Origin: Ignavibacteriota bacterium
Lineage (GTDB): Bacteria; Bacteroidota; UBA10030; UBA6906
Length of the DNA: 5,652 nt
Direction: 5' to 3'
Assembly: GCA_003161755.1 (NCBI GenBank)
Contig: PMNP01000246.1
Span: 1,649 to 7,300, forward strand
Shown: piece by piece, positions 4,291 to 5,652 of the stretch
Numbering within the stretch: position 1 is the stretch's first letter
Layout: each line of letters begins with the position of its first letter
Made by a program: the position numbers and the translations under genes
Notes under the pieces: model-generated
Seen by the model: the letters and a program-made list of their open reading frames with translations, nothing else
What the model was told of the DNA's origin: nothing
Databases searched by the model: none

Positions 4291-5652
4291 ATGAAAGTTG
4301 TCAGTTGGAACAAGTGGAAGTTGCTCGTTTCGTTTTTGTGTGTCTGTTCCATCACCCCACTGATCTCTCAGGAGAAGAAGCGATTAACGTTCGAACAGAT
4401 TTTTCTTGGCGCGGGGCCGCACCTTTCGGAGCCGCTGCCCGCCTGTCGGGGTTGGAAGGATGACACTCACTATCTGCTCGCAAAGCAACCAGGCGGTGGC
4501 GTTGTTTCTGTCGATGAGGCTCATGGTCAGGAAACACCATACCATGACCTCAGCGCATTCAAGGGCATTGCTGATTCTTCGATTTCCCTCAACGCTCCGG
4601 AAACTGTGACGGAGGACTGGAGTGTCGCAGCGTACCGAATCGCGGACACGTTGTATGTCCTCAACACTCACGCCAAAACCTTCAAACGCCTCTTGGCTGG
4701 CAGAGGGGAAATACAAAACCCACTGCTCTCCCCAGACGGCCGCTATGTTGCCTTTACGCGTCACGGCGACTTGTACGCCATCGAAACAGACACTGGCAGG
4801 GAACTGCGTTGCACCCATGACGGATCAGACGTTATCTATAATGGATGGGCTTCGTGGGTATATTATGAAGAGATTCTCGGCCGCGAATCACGCTACCGCG
4901 CATTCTGGTGGTCGCCAGACAGCCGGCGAATTGCATTGTATCGATTTGATGACACACACGTCCCAGTCTATCCCCTCTTTGACAATTCAGGCGTCCATGG
5001 CACGGAGATACGCACGCACTATCCGCAGCCAGGGGATCCGAATCCGCAGGTAAGGATAGGTTTTGTGGATATGAACAACGGCATCGTCACATGGTCGGAT
5101 TTCAACGCGAATGACGATCAGTACTTCGGAAAACCCTACTGGACTCCCGATAGCAAACAGCTTTTGGTCCAATGGATGGACAGGCCGCAGAAGAATCTGA
5201 AGATTGTTGCTGTAAATCCATTGAACGGAACTCGCTATGAAATCTATCATGACCGGCAGGAAACGTGGGTTGACTGGATTGAGGATCTTGTCTTTCTCAA
5301 GGATGGATTTGTGATGTTGAGTGATGCCGACGGATGGATGCACGCGTATTTGTATGGCATGGATGGGAGGCTGAGACAACGGCTGACTTCGGGTCCATGG
5401 AGTGTCACAGCGATCAACAGAGTCGATGAGGTCCACGGCCGTGTGTTGTTCTCTGCACGCAAGGAGGAGTCCACCCGAACAGACCTCTACAGCGTGAGTT
5501 TCAATGGAACCGGCCTGCTCCGACTTACTTCCGGGGATTTCTCGAACGACTGCAATGTATCGCCTACCGGGAGGTACTTTATTACGACGTATTCCAACAT
5601 CCAGACGCCGGGACGTATGGCACTGTGTGACAGCTCCGGCCGTATTGTCCGA
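4291..5652 (+). CDS. Exported S9B (DPP-IV family) serine peptidase, N-terminal part (3' end outside window)
   Basis: The frame is open from ATG 4291 to the right edge (454 codons). Residues 1-27 form a signal peptide with basic and polar residues (MKVVSWNKWK), the hydrophobic core LLVSFLCVCSITPLIS, and probable cleavage near S26-Q27. That puts the enzyme in the periplasm or outside the cell, and this start is preferred over the in-frame ATG at 4243. The rest is a DPP-IV N-terminal beta-propeller. NGWASWVYYEEILGRES (184-200) contains the paired glutamates E193/E194 that in DPP-IV bind the substrate's free N-terminus. FWWSPDSRRIALYRFDD (205-221), HYPQPGDPNPQVRIGFVD (243-260), WVDWIEDLVFLKDG (326-339), LSDADGWMHAYLY (343-355), LTSGPW (365-370) and YFITTYSNIQTPG (429-441) follow in family order. 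The family releases N-terminal dipeptides, often X-Pro, from peptides. The catalytic Ser/Asp/His domain lies beyond the window, so activity cannot be confirmed. Confidence 0.93.
   Translation, partial: MKVVSWNKWKLLVSFLCVCSITPLISQEKKRLTFEQIFLGAGPHLSEPLPACRGWKDDTHYLLAKQPGGGVVSVDEAHGQETPYHDLSAFKGIADSSISLNAPETVTEDWSVAAYRIADTLYVLNTHAKTFKRLLAGRGEIQNPLLSPDGRYVAFTRHGDLYAIETDTGRELRCTHDGSDVIYNGWASWVYYEEILGRESRYRAFWWSPDSRRIALYRFDDTHVPVYPLFDNSGVHGTEIRTHYPQPGDPNPQVRIGFVDMNNGIVTWSDFNANDDQYFGKPYWTPDSKQLLVQWMDRPQKNLKIVAVNPLNGTRYEIYHDRQETWVDWIEDLVFLKDGFVMLSDADGWMHAYLYGMDGRLRQRLTSGPWSVTAINRVDEVHGRVLFSARKEESTRTDLYSVSFNGTGLLRLTSGDFSNDCNVSPTGRYFITTYSNIQTPGRMALCDSSGRIVR

Noticed and set aside
4622..5053. Plus-strand 143-codon ORF inside the peptidase region
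   Set aside because: It lies in another frame of the DPP-IV coding region, whose true frame has clear family motifs throughout. The product is low-complexity and Ser/Thr/Arg-rich.
4384..5436. Minus-strand ORFs antisense to the DPP-IV gene
   Set aside because: They oppose a strongly supported coding frame and show no recognisable motif.

Overview
The window looks like a piece of chromosome from a bacterium of moderate GC content (about half by eye). It is probably from the Bacteroidota/Chlorobiota (FCB) side. The main clues are the C-terminal half of a Wzi-like outer-membrane barrel protein of the type common in that group, an exported DPP-IV-type peptidase, and few clear Shine-Dalgarno sequences. 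This placement is an inference from gene content; no rRNA or other taxonomic marker is present.

Layout. Positions 2-874 (+) hold the end of a Wzi-like outer-membrane protein whose start lies off the left edge. It converges on a Nudix hydrolase (893-1456, -). A divergent intergenic region of about 155 bp then leads to a small Cys-containing, tail-anchored protein of unknown function (1612-1917, +). That gene converges, with only 6 bp between stop codons, on a minus-strand group. In the order of transcription the group is a D12-class DNA adenine methylase (3015-3821), a small unrecognised and possibly frameshifted gene (2613-2894), and a flavodoxin-fold NAD(P)H oxidoreductase (1924-2538). Right of the methylase is a roughly 200-bp gap with a palindromic repeat able to form a hairpin. 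It directly abuts the 3' end of a tRNA-Arg(ACG) gene (4022-4095, -), which has a good sigma-70-like promoter. A divergent gap of about 195 bp separates the tRNA from an exported S9B (DPP-IV) peptidase that starts at 4291 (+) and runs off the right edge. Only its signal peptide and most of its beta-propeller are visible.

The genes do not form one obvious pathway. Envelope and periplasmic functions (Wzi-like protein, DPP-IV peptidase) flank a patch of small housekeeping or accessory genes (Nudix, flavin oxidoreductase, solitary methylase). The orphan-looking methylase next to a tRNA gene and a broken-looking small ORF suggests a mildly accessory patch. I see no integrase, transposase, restriction enzyme, CRISPR array or toxin-antitoxin pair, and nothing I can defend as a new multi-gene system. 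The points most worth a second look are the apparent -1 frameshift at the methylase-proximal small gene, the Cys-cluster tail-anchored protein, and the tRNA-adjacent palindromic repeat.
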